DNA from: Ectothiorhodospiraceae bacterium BW-2
GTDB taxonomy: Bacteria > Pseudomonadota > Gammaproteobacteria > Thiohalomonadales > Thiohalomonadaceae
Assembly (NCBI GenBank): GCA_008375315.1
Contig: CP032507.1
Span: 558,001 to 622,000 of the forward strand
Length of the DNA stretch: 64,000 nt
Direction: 5' to 3'
Positions 1 to 9,059 of the stretch are shown here, in pieces; positions within the stretch are counted from its first letter, which is position 1; each line of letters starts with the position of its first letter. The notes beneath the pieces are model-generated. The model was not told where the DNA came from. It did no database searches and worked only from the letters and a program-made list of their open reading frames with translations. The position numbers and the translations under genes are program-made.

Positions 1-421
1 AGCGTCCTCGATCCGCCATAGGTGTTTCAATGATTTCGTTACCAATCACGATGAAAGGATCTCGTGGGTTGGCGGCACAAAAACCATGCGCCATGTGCCA
101 ATCCGGTGAGGCGTAGGGTCGCGTGTAATCGACAATATCCGGTCGGCGTACCGTTACGCCTTCTGCTTCCAAAATATGAATGAATTCATCCAGTTCTTTT
201 TGAGCGCCATCAATTAAGTGCTGCGGATAAGGCCTGCCAGCACCCGCAGTTCTGGCGGTCAGTTTTTCCCATTCACCGGGCGCAACCGTGTGATCATTGA
301 TAACATTCCAGGAAGAAAATACAGCATTTTCCAATCTGCCGACAATGACTTCTTCTAAGGGATCCCATTCAGTATAAGAATTTACCGGGCATGCGGATGT
401 TGTTTGTGCATTATCACTCAT
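1..421 (-). CDS. Glycine/inosamine-type amidinotransferase, N-terminal part
   Basis: The first 140 residues of a protein that runs off the left edge. The segment EWDPLEEVIVGRLENA, followed further on by EGVTVRRPD and VIGNEIIETPMA, matches the start of L-arginine:glycine amidinotransferase (vertebrate GATM) and its bacterial relatives, which move an amidino group from arginine to an amine acceptor. Bacterial members act in small-molecule synthesis (CyrA, SxtG, StrB) or guanidinoacetate formation. The catalytic Cys and His lie in the missing part, so acceptor and activity cannot be judged. The ATG at 421 is the first in-frame start; its ribosome site is weak. The gene is downstream of the degP terminator and probably has its own promoter. 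Confidence 0.8.
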   Translation of the reverse strand, partial: MSDNAQTTSACPVNSYTEWDPLEEVIVGRLENAVFSSWNVINDHTVAPGEWEKLTARTAGAGRPYPQHLIDGAQKELDEFIHILEAEGVTVRRPDIVDYTRPYASPDWHMAHGFCAANPRDPFIVIGNEIIETPMADRGR

Positions 422-445
422 TATTTTTTCATCATTATTTATCAA

Positions 446-495
446 AAATAAAAGGGGGCGGTAGTAATAAACAGGGTATCTAGGTTATCGCCCCC
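446..495 (-). terminator. Rho-independent terminator after degP
   Basis: GGGGGCG (454-460) pairs with CGCCCCC (489-495), extendable by a few wobble and A-U pairs. Read on the minus strand, the stem is followed by TTTTATTTTT, as expected for a terminator ending the rseC-degP transcript before the amidinotransferase gene. Confidence 0.7.
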
Positions 496-519
496 AAAAC
501 AGCAACTAGTGGGAGACGG

Positions 520-1977
520 CTATTCAGCTACTTTCAATGCTAAAAAGCGTGGACCACTTTGACGAACAACCAGAACCGGAACAGAGCGACCCGCAGCCAC
601 ATCACCCACTAGCTCCATAAACGACTCGACCCCCTTCACTTGGCGATTATTAAACTGGGTAATCACATCTCCCTGACGCAGACCAGCACTCAAGGCAACC
701 CCTTCAGCCTTCTCTACGATCACACCGCCACTCTCAATATTGAGCTGTTTGCGCTGTTGCGGGCTCACCTCGGCTACCACTAAACCGACTCTGGCAACCT
801 CCCCTTTCGGAGCCGGTGGTTTAGGTGCCACACGGCTGCGACTAGCGTTCGCCCCCTGTTGGGGTAGCTCGCCTATCTCAACCTTTAAAGCCATCTCTTT
901 GCCGTTGCGCAGCAGTTTTAATTCGGCCCTCTTACCGATCCGAGTTTTACCGACCAGTGGCGGTAGATCGGAAGAGCGCTGTAGTTCAGTACCATTATAG
1001 GCAAGGATAATATCGCCCACCTCAAGACCCGCTTCAGCAGCCGGCGAGCCATCCAGTATTTGGGCTACCAGCGCCCCCTGAGGGCGATCCATACCAAACG
1101 ATTCAGCCAGCTCGCGGGTTACATCCTGAATCAGCACACCGAGCCAACCACGCGCCACAGAGCCGTTCTCTTTGAGCTGCTTGACCACATTTTGCGCCAC
1201 ATCGACCGGAATCGCGAACGACAACCCCATAAATCCACCAGTACGGCTGTAGATTTGGGAGTTAATCCCCACCACCTCGCCGCTAAGATTAAACAGCGGC
1301 CCACCCGAGTTACCGGGATTAATCGCCACATCAGTCTGAATGAACGGTACATAGTTTTCAGAGGGCAGGCTACGCCCTAAAGCGCTCACCACACCGACGG
1401 AGACCGAGTGATCAAAACCAAAGGGGGAGCCGATAGCCATCACCCACTCGCCCACTTTCAAGTCGGTACTATCACCAAACTTAACCACTGGCAGATTATC
1501 GGCATTAATCTTTAGTAGCGCCAAATCAGTCTGCGGATCGGTTCCGATCACCTCCGCCTCCAGCTCGCGCCGATCGCTTAAACGGACTAAAATCGTATCG
1601 GCATTCTCGACCACATGGTTATTTGTCAACACGAAACCCTGCTCATCGATAATAAACCCCGAACCGAGCGACTGCGACTCAAAGCCATCGCCGTGACCAT
1701 CGGGCTGAGGATGAAAATTGAAGTTATCCCCAAAAAAACGCTTGAGCAGATCATCCCAAGGCGTCCCCTTATACTCATTCGGGATCTGAAATAGCTCCAC
1801 CCCTGAGCGTTTCACCCTCTGGTGGGTACTGATATTGACCACCGCAGGGCTGTTCTGCTCGACCAGTTCGGTAAAGTTAGGTAGCCCTACAGCCGGAAGC
1901 GCCGATAGCGGCAGCGCCACCAGTAGCAACATCACCCCGCAACTAAGCAAAAACGAAAAGTAGTGTTGTCGTTTCAT
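520..1977 (-). CDS. degP: Periplasmic serine endoprotease Do (DegP/MucD type)
   Basis: 485 residues. A signal peptide covers about residues 1-28. The trypsin-like domain carries the full triad: His121 (TNNHVV), Asp151 (TDLALLK) and Ser224 (GNSGGP). Two PDZ domains follow (about 275-370 and 395-480). The family degrades or refolds misfolded envelope proteins in the periplasm. It sits directly behind rseC (10-base gap), the place MucD occupies in sigma-E (AlgU/MucABCD) loci, although the sigma factor and its anti-sigma genes are not in this window. The residue 75-100 segment (LLKRFFGDNFNF and a Gly/His-rich stretch) matches the LA loop region of Do proteases. DegP, DegQ and MucD cannot be separated here. 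Confidence 0.93.
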   Translation of the reverse strand: MKRQHYFSFLLSCGVMLLLVALPLSALPAVGLPNFTELVEQNSPAVVNISTHQRVKRSGVELFQIPNEYKGTPWDDLLKRFFGDNFNFHPQPDGHGDGFESQSLGSGFIIDEQGFVLTNNHVVENADTILVRLSDRRELEAEVIGTDPQTDLALLKINADNLPVVKFGDSTDLKVGEWVMAIGSPFGFDHSVSVGVVSALGRSLPSENYVPFIQTDVAINPGNSGGPLFNLSGEVVGINSQIYSRTGGFMGLSFAIPVDVAQNVVKQLKENGSVARGWLGVLIQDVTRELAESFGMDRPQGALVAQILDGSPAAEAGLEVGDIILAYNGTELQRSSDLPPLVGKTRIGKRAELKLLRNGKEMALKVEIGELPQQGANASRSRVAPKPPAPKGEVARVGLVVAEVSPQQRKQLNIESGGVIVEKAEGVALSAGLRQGDVITQFNNRQVKGVESFMELVGDVAAGRSVPVLVVRQSGPRFLALKVAE

Positions 1978-1987
1978 CGTCTAAATT

Positions 1988-2458
1988 TCACTCCTTAATT
2001 GAGTTAATTGGCATCAAAAATGGCGTCGGCAGGGAGCGTCGGAGCATCACTGCCTCCAGCGGGAGCCAGCCGCTTAACAGTCGCCCTGCGACACGAACCA
2101 AGAGGAGCCCTGCCATCAATCCTAACAGCGCCCCCACCACGGCATAGGGTTCGCTTCCCCCCACCCGTTCACCTATCGCAGCGAAGAGTAGTAGCAAAAG
2201 CAGCGGCAACAGATAGAGCAGAAGTGAGCTGAGCAACAGCGTTCGCTCCTCAATACCCACCACCACCTGCTCACCTACCCCCAAACCGAGGGAGTTGCGC
2301 ACTCGAAAACGACTACTCTGGCCGCCAAAGAGCTTAGCCAGCACCGAAGTGGAACAGCTATCACCGCCACGACAGCTCTGGCAACCGCCCTGCCGCTCCG
2401 CCTCTAACCAAGCATACTCCCCCTCTATGTGTGTAATCGACGCCACATTTTCAATCAT
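1988..2458 (-). CDS. rseC: SoxR-reducing/sigma-E regulator RseC/MucC family
   Basis: 156 residues from the ATG at 2458 (MIENVA), preceded by GAGGTG at good spacing; a GTG three codons earlier is less likely. The N-terminal cytoplasmic part has four Cys in the pattern CQSC...CSTS, like the RseC Cys-rich domain. Two hydrophobic spans follow (about residues 70-92 and 100-120, [18 protein letters not shown] and a Gly/Leu/Val-rich helix). RseC is an inner-membrane protein that modulates sigma-E signalling and, with Rsx, SoxR reduction. It is co-transcribed with degP downstream, supporting an envelope-stress role. Confidence 0.88.
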   Translation of the reverse strand: MIENVASITHIEGEYAWLEAERQGGCQSCRGGDSCSTSVLAKLFGGQSSRFRVRNSLGLGVGEQVVVGIEERTLLLSSLLLYLLPLLLLLLFAAIGERVGGSEPYAVVGALLGLMAGLLLVRVAGRLLSGWLPLEAVMLRRSLPTPFLMPINSIKE

Positions 2459-2474
2459 CGCACTCACCTCAAGC

Positions 2475-2503
2475 TATTAATTGAGTTGCCACTCTCTCGT
2501 CAA
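2475..2503 (-). promoter_or_regulatory. Possible sigma-70 promoter for rseC-degP
   Basis: On the minus strand TTGACG (2498-2503) and TTAATA (2475-2480) are separated by 17 bases. The leader would be only about 10-15 bases before the rseC ATG, which is short, so this is tentative. Confidence 0.35.
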
Positions 2504-2587
2504 CATAGTAGTGTTGTCATCAAACTGAAACCTTTGCAACAACATTTTTTAACCCCTACAGAGCAGTCACCTTACCTAATAACCGGC

Positions 2588-4171
2588 ATGAATAATAGTT
2601 TTGATGTATTAATTATTGGCAGCGGCGCTGCCGGTCTGACGCTTGCGCTCTCCCTCGCGCGACAGTGCCGAGTTTTAGTACTAGCTAAAGGGGATCTGGC
2701 CGAAGGCTCGACCCTCTACGCTCAAGGGGGAATTGCAGCGGTTGATCACCCCGCCGATTCGGTCGCATCCCACATTGAAGATACACTCATCGCCGGTGCC
2801 GGATTGAGCGATCCGGTAGCAGTCCACTATGTTGCCGAACAGGGACGACAGGCACTACAGGAGTTAATCGATCTTGGAGTCCCCTTTACCCGTACTGCAC
2901 AGGAGTTCCACCTAACCCGTGAGGGGGGGCATAGCCATCGACGCATCTTTCACGCCGCCGATGCCACCGGCTACGCCATAGAGACCACCCTGTTACAGCA
3001 AGCGAAAGCGTGCCCCCAAATCGAACTGCGCAGCCAGATGATTGCCATCGATCTAATGACAGCACAGAAGCTAGGGGGCAGTGACAATCGGGTACTAGGC
3101 TGCTATGTCTATAACCGCCTTACCGATCGAGTAGAGCTCTTTGGTGCCCGCTTCGTCGTCCTAGCCACTGGCGGCGCGAGCAAAGTCTATCTCTATACTA
3201 GCAACCCCGATCTCTCCACCGGAGATGGTATCGCCATGGCATGGCGTGCCGGCTGCCGGGTCGCTAACATGGAGTTTAATCAATTCCACCCCACCTGCCT
3301 CTACCACCCTAAAGCAAAATCGTTCCTAATTACCGAAGCGCTGCGCGGTGAAGGAGCACTACTAAAGCTCCCTGATGGGGAGCGCTTTATGGATCGCTTT
3401 GATCCACGAGCGGAGCTCGCGCCAAGAGATATTGTCGCTCGCGCAATCGACCACGAAATGAAACGGCTTGGAGTCTCCCACCTCTACCTCGATATCAGCC
3501 ATCAACGAGACGACTTTATTCTCAGCCACTTTCCTACGATCTATCAGCGCTGCCTAGAACTTGGGATCGATATTACCCGTGATCCGATCCCAATCGTTCC
3601 TGCGGCACACTATACTTGCGGTGGCGTGGTGACCGATTTGAGCGCCGAAACCGACATTACCAACCTGTTTGCCATTGGCGAGACCGCCTTTACCGGCCTA
3701 CACGGCGCTAACCGCATGGCCAGCAACTCGCTACTAGAGTGCGTCGTCTTTGCCCACAGCGCCGCCAAAACGATTATGACGCGCCTAGATAGGGTCGCGC
3801 CGATCTCCACCCTGCCCGAATGGGACGAGAGCCGCGTTATCGACTCAGATGAAGCGGTGGTAGTTTCACACAACTGGGCCGAACTACGGCGATTTATGTG
3901 GGATTATGTTGGGATTGTTCGTACCAGCAAGCGGCTACAGCGAGCCAAAAATCGGGTCGATCTGTTACTAAACGAAATAGATGAGTACTATAGCCACTTT
4001 AGAGTCAATAGCGACTTAATTGAGCTGCGAAACTTAACCTTAGTTGCCGATCTGATTATTCGCTGCGCCCTAATGCGCAAGGAGAGCCGTGGCCTACACT
4101 ACACCCTCGACTATCCAAAAACACTACCACAGGCCAAAAACACCGTTTTACAACAGCCGCCCGCAGAGTAG
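2588..4171 (+). CDS. nadB: L-aspartate oxidase
   Basis: 527 residues from the ATG at 2588. The FAD-binding GSGAAGL motif follows within 15 residues of this start; the longer open frame from 2429 would add 53 residues without homology and overlap rseC, so I reject it. Family motifs are all present: [43 protein letters not shown] and [13 protein letters not shown]. The enzyme oxidises L-aspartate to iminoaspartate, the first step of NAD synthesis with NadA. Divergent from rseC, as in many Gammaproteobacteria where nadB flanks the sigma-E operon. The C-terminal helical domain (residues 420-520) is complete. Confidence 0.95.
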   Translation: MNNSFDVLIIGSGAAGLTLALSLARQCRVLVLAKGDLAEGSTLYAQGGIAAVDHPADSVASHIEDTLIAGAGLSDPVAVHYVAEQGRQALQELIDLGVPFTRTAQEFHLTREGGHSHRRIFHAADATGYAIETTLLQQAKACPQIELRSQMIAIDLMTAQKLGGSDNRVLGCYVYNRLTDRVELFGARFVVLATGGASKVYLYTSNPDLSTGDGIAMAWRAGCRVANMEFNQFHPTCLYHPKAKSFLITEALRGEGALLKLPDGERFMDRFDPRAELAPRDIVARAIDHEMKRLGVSHLYLDISHQRDDFILSHFPTIYQRCLELGIDITRDPIPIVPAAHYTCGGVVTDLSAETDITNLFAIGETAFTGLHGANRMASNSLLECVVFAHSAAKTIMTRLDRVAPISTLPEWDESRVIDSDEAVVVSHNWAELRRFMWDYVGIVRTSKRLQRAKNRVDLLLNEIDEYYSHFRVNSDLIELRNLTLVADLIIRCALMRKESRGLHYTLDYPKTLPQAKNTVLQQPPAE

Positions 4172-4189
4172 AGCAGAATCGATAGACAA

Positions 4190-4220
4190 AAAAAACGGGG
4201 CCAATGCGACCCCGAAAAAA
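4190..4220 (-). terminator. Hairpin with T-run (bidirectional?)
   Basis: CGGGG (4196-4200) pairs with CCCCG (4210-4214). Both flanks are A-runs on the plus strand, so on the minus strand the stem is followed by eight T. It is one of three tandem hairpins between nadB and tRNA-Leu. Confidence 0.5.
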
Positions 4221-4221
4221 G

Positions 4222-4253
4222 CATCTTGCCGAGTGCACCCAACTGGCAAGATG
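4222..4253. terminator. Hairpin between nadB and tRNA-Leu
   Basis: CATCTTGCC (4222-4230) and GGCAAGATG (4245-4253) form a perfect 9-bp stem. On the minus strand it is followed by CTTTTTTC, on the plus strand by a T-rich GTTGTTTGTT, so it could end either the tRNA-Leu or the nadB transcript. Confidence 0.65.
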
Positions 4254-4317
4254 GTTGTTTGTTACAAACCGTGACCTGATTATTACCAATTTTGACCAAC
4301 AATGCAACCTTATAAGG

Positions 4318-4349
4318 TAAAAAAAAAGCCGTTTATAACGACTTTTTTC
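4318..4349 (-). terminator. Terminator directly after tRNA-Leu
   Basis: On the minus strand AAAAAAGTCGTT, a 3-base loop and AACGGCTTTTTT form a stem (one G-U pair) ending in a run of T, starting a few bases behind the tRNA CCA end. Confidence 0.65.
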
Positions 4350-4353
4350 TATT

Positions 4354-4438
4354 TGGTGCCGACGGCCGGATTTGAACCGGCACGACTTGCGTCACTACCC
4401 CCTCAAGATAGCGTGTCTACCAATTTCACCACGTCGGC
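4354..4438 (-). tRNA. tRNA-Leu (anticodon GAG)
   Basis: 85 nt including an encoded CCA. Acceptor arms GCCGACG/CGTCGGC pair perfectly. The D-arm (TGGTGAAATTGGTAGACA), the anticodon loop TTGAGGG in a CTATC/GGTAG stem, a long variable arm and the GGTTCAAATCC T-arm fit a class II leucine tRNA. It lies 15 bases behind secG and is probably released from the tpiA-secG transcript. Confidence 0.95.
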
Positions 4439-4453
4439 ATAAATATATCATCA

Positions 4454-4849
4454 CTATTGGCCGGTAGCGGCGGGCTGAGAGTCGTCCGCTGCCGGTAGTG
4501 CGGGTGGCATATCGCCCTCTTTCCCCTCCACCGTCGGTGTGACGGGAAGATCTTCCACCCTCCTCTCGACCACTGTCGGCGTATCGCTAACCCTATCCAC
4601 CACACTCTCCCGCTCCTTACTCCCAGTGGAGAAGTAGGCTAGCGTCAAGCTGGTAATAAAGAAAACAGTCGCGAGAATCGCCGTGGTACGGGTTAAAAAT
4701 GAGGCAGAGCCCTGGCTACCGAAGACTGTCGATGAGGCACCACTACCAAAAGCGGCTCCCATTTCAGCCCCCTTACCCTGCTGTAGTAGCACAAAAGCGA
4801 CCAGACCACAGGCGGCCAGAATATGGATAACCAGAATAACCGATTGCAT
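4454..4849 (-). CDS. secG: Protein translocase subunit SecG
   Basis: 131 residues. Two membrane helices (about 3-22 and 53-72) flank the conserved segment LLQQGKGAEMGAAFGSG, the SecG signature. SecG assists SecYE in protein export across the inner membrane. The C-terminal 45 residues are an acidic, Pro/Val-rich tail longer than in E. coli (110 residues). It starts 8 bases behind tpiA and precedes a tRNA-Leu gene, the same arrangement as in many Gammaproteobacteria. Confidence 0.94.
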   Translation of the reverse strand: MQSVILVIHILAACGLVAFVLLQQGKGAEMGAAFGSGASSTVFGSQGSASFLTRTTAILATVFFITSLTLAYFSTGSKERESVVDRVSDTPTVVERRVEDLPVTPTVEGKEGDMPPALPAADDSQPAATGQ

Positions 4850-4857
4850 AAGATAGA

Positions 4858-5613
4858 CTATCGATTAGCAGCGCGAGCGATGGTCAGAAAATCGTCAGCC
4901 TTGAGCGATGCACCACCGATAAGTCCGCCATCAATATCGTTTTGAGCTAGCAGCTCTGCGGCATTAGCGGCGTTCATACTACCACCATAAAGGATTCGGA
5001 TCTTGGCGGCGACCGCACTATCTTGCTCGGCAAGGCGCTGACGAATAGAGGCGTGCACCTCCTGAGCCTGCGCCGGAGAGGCAGTTTTACCGGTGCCGAT
5101 AGCCCAAACCGGCTCGTAGGCGATGACTGCATCAGCCAGTGCCGCCACCCCCTCACGCTCAAGCACCGCCTCTAGCTGCCTAGTCACCACATCGTTAGTG
5201 ATGTTAGCCTCGCGCTCCTCTAGTGTCTCACCGATGCAGAGGATCGGCACCATGGCGGCCGCACGAACTGCGGCGAACTTCTCTGCCACCAACGCATCGC
5301 TCTCACCATAGTAACTGCGGCGCTCAGAGTGGCCAACAATCACATAGCGACAGCCGAAATCTTGCAACATGGCGGCCGATATCTCGCCAGTATAGGCCCC
5401 CTTCTCGTGCTGGCTCATATTTTGAGCCCCCCAAGCGATCACACTCCCCTGTAGCTGCTGCTGTAGCTGTGGCAGATAGACAAACGGTGCACAGACAGCC
5501 ACTTCAGCACAATTGACCTCAGCGATTCCCTGCTTGATACCCTCTAGCAGCGCTCCAACCGATGCTAAAGAGCCATTCATTTTCCAATTTCCTGCTACCA
5601 GTGGGGTACGCAT
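4858..5613 (-). CDS. tpiA: Triosephosphate isomerase
   Basis: 251 residues, normal length. Catalytic residues are visible: Asn9 and Lys11 (GNWKMN), His95 (GHSERR) and Glu167 (AYEPVWAIGTG); phosphate-binding loops GGS and GLIGGASL are near the C terminus. It interconverts dihydroxyacetone phosphate and glyceraldehyde 3-phosphate in glycolysis/gluconeogenesis in the cytoplasm. The start is fixed by AGGAG about 12 bases upstream and by a strong promoter 45 bases further on. First gene of tpiA-secG-tRNA-Leu. Confidence 0.97.
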   Translation of the reverse strand: MRTPLVAGNWKMNGSLASVGALLEGIKQGIAEVNCAEVAVCAPFVYLPQLQQQLQGSVIAWGAQNMSQHEKGAYTGEISAAMLQDFGCRYVIVGHSERRSYYGESDALVAEKFAAVRAAAMVPILCIGETLEEREANITNDVVTRQLEAVLEREGVAALADAVIAYEPVWAIGTGKTASPAQAQEVHASIRQRLAEQDSAVAAKIRILYGGSMNAANAAELLAQNDIDGGLIGGASLKADDFLTIARAANR

Positions 5614-5659
5614 GGGTAGATCATCTCCTAAAAATTTGCCGTTGCTAAATGAGCGCGGA

Positions 5660-5688
5660 ATGATAACCGCTCATCGAGCAAGAATCAA
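5660..5688 (-). promoter_or_regulatory. Sigma-70 promoter of tpiA-secG-tRNA-Leu
   Basis: Minus strand TTGATT (5683-5688), 17-base spacer, TATCAT (5660-5665). The predicted start of transcription near 5653 gives a leader of about 40 bases to the tpiA ATG with its AGGAG site. Confidence 0.6.
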
Positions 5689-5749
5689 TCACCAATGTGT
5701 GAAATCTGGCCTATTTTTTAGCCCCCGGCGTGGGGGGGGTTAGGGGGAG

Positions 5750-7171
5750 TTAACGCCCCTTGCGCCGTTTGTCACTCTTTTTGATGTGTTGCACCAGCCG
5801 TTGCCGAGTCCGTTGCTGCCGTGGGGTGAGTCGATTTGGCTTATTAGCGTAGGGGTTCTCCCCCTGTTTTAACTCAATCGACACTGGCGTCCCCTGTAGG
5901 TGCAACGCCTCACGATAGCTATTCTCCAGATAGCGGCGATAGCTCTCCGGCAGTGCTGCGGTCTGATTACCGTGAATCACAATGACCGGAGGGTTTCGTC
6001 CCCCCTGATGGGCATAGCGGAGCTTAATCCGGCGTCCATTCACCAGCGGCGGCGGATGGGCGGCGACAAAGCTCTGCAGCAGCTCCGTGAGTCGCGGGGT
6101 GGCCAGATCACGCAAGGCGGCGTTATAGGCCTGACAGATCGAGCCAAATAGATCACCCACCCCACTCCCATGTAGCGCTGAGATAAAGTGACATTTAGCA
6201 AAGGAGAGAAAGGGGAGCTTTAGCGTCAACTGATCTCGAATCTGCTGCCTAGCATCGCTCTCTAAGCCATCCCACTTATTTACCGCCACCACCAGCGCCC
6301 GCCCTGCCTCTAGCACATAACCGAGCAGATGGGCATCCTGTTCGCTAATCGACTCGTGCGCATCGAGCAGCATTACCACCACGTGGGCATCATCAATCGC
6401 CTGTAGCGTCTTGATTACGCTAAACTTCTCAACCGTCTGCTTTACCCGCGCCCGTCGCCGCACGCCGGCGGTATCGATGAGGGTATAGTGCTGACCATCG
6501 CGTTCAAACGGAATATAGATAGTATCACGAGTGGTGCCTGGCATATCGAATACCACCACCCGTAGCTCCCCTAGAATACGATTAATGAGCGTCGATTTAC
6601 CGACATTCGGCCGACCAACCACCGCCACCTTAATCCCCCCCTCGGGATCATCACGCGCCTCACCACTCTCAAGTTGCAGCGCCTCATGCTGTAGCACCTG
6701 CGTCATTAGCGAACGCACACCGCGGTTATGCACGGCTGCGATCGGAATCGGCTCGCCCAACCCTAACTGATAAAATTCGACCAACGCCACCTCGGTATCG
6801 ACTCGATCCGTTTTATTCACCACTAACCAGAGCGGTTTACCAAATTGGCGCAACACCTTGGCAATCGCCTCATCGGCTGCCGATACCCCTTCACGGCCAT
6901 CGACTAAAAACAGTACCGCATCGGCCTCCTCCACCGCTTGCAGCGCTTGGCGCTCCATCAGCGCGTCGATACTCTCCCCCGAGCCGGTTAAACCACCGGT
7001 ATCGATCAAGCGATAGGGGCTCTCCCCCACCACACCATGACCATATTGACGGTCACGAGTCAGACCAGGAAAGTTGGCCACCAGCGCGTCACGGCGACGA
7101 GTTAGCGCGTTAAACAGGGTCGATTTACCAACATTCGGTCGGCCAACAAGGGCAATCAGAGGCACCATCAT
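5750..7171 (-). CDS. der: Ribosome-assembly GTPase Der (EngA)
   Basis: 473 residues from the ATG at 7171, which has AGGAG at proper spacing and lies 11 bases behind bamB; an upstream GTG-type frame would overlap bamB by about 50 bases. Two tandem GTPase domains each begin with [10 protein letters not shown] (residues about 9 and 188), with DMPGTTRD and DTAGVRRR switch motifs and NKTD/NKWD specificity motifs. A KH-like domain and a basic tail ([13 protein letters not shown]) follow. Der binds the 50S subunit and is needed for its maturation. Last gene of the rlmN-to-der operon. Confidence 0.97.
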   Translation of the reverse strand: MMVPLIALVGRPNVGKSTLFNALTRRRDALVANFPGLTRDRQYGHGVVGESPYRLIDTGGLTGSGESIDALMERQALQAVEEADAVLFLVDGREGVSAADEAIAKVLRQFGKPLWLVVNKTDRVDTEVALVEFYQLGLGEPIPIAAVHNRGVRSLMTQVLQHEALQLESGEARDDPEGGIKVAVVGRPNVGKSTLINRILGELRVVVFDMPGTTRDTIYIPFERDGQHYTLIDTAGVRRRARVKQTVEKFSVIKTLQAIDDAHVVVMLLDAHESISEQDAHLLGYVLEAGRALVVAVNKWDGLESDARQQIRDQLTLKLPFLSFAKCHFISALHGSGVGDLFGSICQAYNAALRDLATPRLTELLQSFVAAHPPPLVNGRRIKLRYAHQGGRNPPVIVIHGNQTAALPESYRRYLENSYREALHLQGTPVSIELKQGENPYANKPNRLTPRQQRTRQRLVQHIKKSDKRRKGR

Positions 7172-7182
7172 TGTATAGACTC

Positions 7183-8361
7183 CTAGTGTAGTGCCAATAG
7201 CACGCCACGCTGATCGAGCGTGTAGAACCACCCTTGCGATGCAGCAACCGGAGCGCTAAAGATAGCCGCTTTACGACTGAAAGGGGCGTTATAGTGGCCC
7301 AACTCAGGGACGGCACCCAACCGCTCTAGCAGCCGCCCCCCCGCGATTCGCTGCAACAGCTCGCCTCGTTGCCAAGAGAGCCGAAATAGATCCCCCTCGC
7401 TATTAGCAACCACCAGCTCCTCCTCTGAGATGAGCGTCGCCGCGCTCAATCGCTGCCCTGCTAACGCCGCTTGGCGCCACAGCGTCTCGCCATTATTGGC
7501 ATCGAGACGAAAGAGCTGGCCATCATGGCCACTTAAGAGCAGTGAATGGTTATAAAGTAGCATCGGCTCGGTAGTAAACTCCTTCCGCGACCAGAGAACG
7601 CCTGGTTTATCATCCACCCGAATCGCGGCAGTGCCATACTGATAGGCGGAGAGATAGACCACCCCTTCACCCGCCGTGACCACATCGACATCGATCAATC
7701 GCTCAATTTCGTTCCGTCCCCGAGAGCTAGCCACATCGAACTCCCACTGCGGTAGGCCGTTATGCGATAGAGCGAGCAGTTTACCGGAAGCGGTACCGAT
7801 TAAGATTAGCTCCCCGACCACCACCGGTGGCGCTTCCCCGTAGAGGGTGAGGGGGGGGAGCGGCCACTGGTAGCTCCAAGCGATAGCTCCGTTATCGCTA
7901 TTGAGTGCATACAGATAGCCATTAGCGGTGCGAACGAGGAGCTGCTGCCGATTTAACGCCACCGGCAGCGAAGTCACAGTACCATTCAAGGCTTGTTGCC
8001 ACAGTAGCTCACCACTAGCAGCGGCCAGCGCCACCAGACCGCCATCACTGCCGAGCAGTAGCCGGCCATCTAGTAGCTGCGGGCCACTATTGACCCGCTG
8101 TAGCTCTGGTGCCAGCGCCAGTTTAGCGAGCTGCTGCTGCCAAATCAGTTTCCCATTGAGCCGATTGAGCGCCCAAACTTGCCCGTGATGGCTAGCCAAA
8201 TAGAGCTGCTGCGCCTCGACCACACTCTGCAACTGCAAGTGCTGTCCGGCCCCCCCTAACCCCAGCTCCCGACTCCAGCGAATATGGGGATCACTCTGTG
8301 GCTGTGGCAGTGGCAGACAGCCATTTAACAACAGCACTACCCCTAGGAGTAATACTCTCAA
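7183..8361 (-). CDS. bamB: Outer-membrane assembly lipoprotein BamB
   Basis: 392 residues. A lipoprotein signal ends at Cys15 (LLLNGC). The mature part is a chain of PQQ-type beta-propeller repeats with recurring patterns such as [34 protein letters not shown] and [11 protein letters not shown]. BamB is the propeller subunit of the BAM complex that inserts beta-barrel proteins into the outer membrane from the periplasmic side. It overlaps yfgM by 4 bases (translational coupling) and precedes der, the conserved gammaproteobacterial order. Confidence 0.95.
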   Translation of the reverse strand: MRVLLLGVVLLLNGCLPLPQPQSDPHIRWSRELGLGGAGQHLQLQSVVEAQQLYLASHHGQVWALNRLNGKLIWQQQLAKLALAPELQRVNSGPQLLDGRLLLGSDGGLVALAAASGELLWQQALNGTVTSLPVALNRQQLLVRTANGYLYALNSDNGAIAWSYQWPLPPLTLYGEAPPVVVGELILIGTASGKLLALSHNGLPQWEFDVASSRGRNEIERLIDVDVVTAGEGVVYLSAYQYGTAAIRVDDKPGVLWSRKEFTTEPMLLYNHSLLLSGHDGQLFRLDANNGETLWRQAALAGQRLSAATLISEEELVVANSEGDLFRLSWQRGELLQRIAGGRLLERLGAVPELGHYNAPFSRKAAIFSAPVAASQGWFYTLDQRGVLLALH

Positions 8362-8999
8362 CCTGCGCTCTCCTGTAGAGCCAGATCGTCGAGCTTCATC
8401 TGCACAATCTCGCGACGCCCGACACTCTCGGCCAACCCCTGTAGCGCTCTAGTATAGGCGGCAGCTGCCTGCTGGCGATCCCCCTTTTGCAGCGCGATAT
8501 CGCCCTTCAGCTCCTCGACTGCCGCCTGAAATGGCTCGCTAAAGGGGGCCTGTAGCACCTCCTCTGCCTGTGGCACCTGTCCCTGCGCTAAAACGATCCG
8601 CGCTAGACGCAGACGCACTAGATCACGATAGGGGGGCTCAGGCTGCTGCGCCAACGCTTGGCGTAGCCCCGACTCAGCCTTAGCCAAATCGCCCGCCTCA
8701 ACCGCCATTTTAGCCGCCGTTAACGCCCCTAACAGCGCGTAGTGGCTGGAGCCGAACTCCTGCTGCAACGAGCTTAGCTGCGCCTCGGCCCCCTCAGGAT
8801 CGAGCTGCTGTAGCTGCTGTAACAGGGCAAACCGAATCGACGCCTGCTCCGCCTGCGCTAGCTGCCGATCGATCCAAAACCGATAGCCAAAGACCCCGAT
8901 TAACAGCAGCGCAATGCCGATAAGCAGCGGCTTGCCATTCTCATCCCACCACGCCTTTAGCGCCTCAACCTGCTCTTCATCACTCTGATACGACTGCAC
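8358..8999 (-). CDS. yfgM: YfgM-family TPR membrane protein
   Basis: 213 residues from a GTG start with GGAGAG upstream. A short cytoplasmic N terminus (DEEQVEALKAWWDENGK, the family signature) is followed by one membrane helix (about 25-43) and a periplasmic TPR-like region rich in Gln, Ala and Leu. YfgM contacts the SecYEG translocon and periplasmic chaperones and is encoded next to bamB in most relatives. Often annotated as an ancillary SecYEG translocon subunit or UPF0070. Confidence 0.9.
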   Translation of the reverse strand: MQSYQSDEEQVEALKAWWDENGKPLLIGIALLLIGVFGYRFWIDRQLAQAEQASIRFALLQQLQQLDPEGAEAQLSSLQQEFGSSHYALLGALTAAKMAVEAGDLAKAESGLRQALAQQPEPPYRDLVRLRLARIVLAQGQVPQAEEVLQAPFSEPFQAAVEELKGDIALQKGDRQQAAAAYTRALQGLAESVGRREIVQMKLDDLALQESAG

Positions 9000-9059
9000 C
9001 CTACTCTCCTACAAAAGTTACTCAATTCAACTCTCAATGTCATCTAAAGCCTAGCCAAC

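Noticed and set aside
2429-2587. Longer nadB frame starting before 2588
   Set aside because: It would overlap rseC on the other strand and adds 53 residues without any similarity; the FAD motif follows the 2588 start at the usual distance.
5715-5749. Terminator after der
   Set aside because: A GC-rich stem exists, but on the minus strand it is followed by TAAAAAATAG, not by a T-run.
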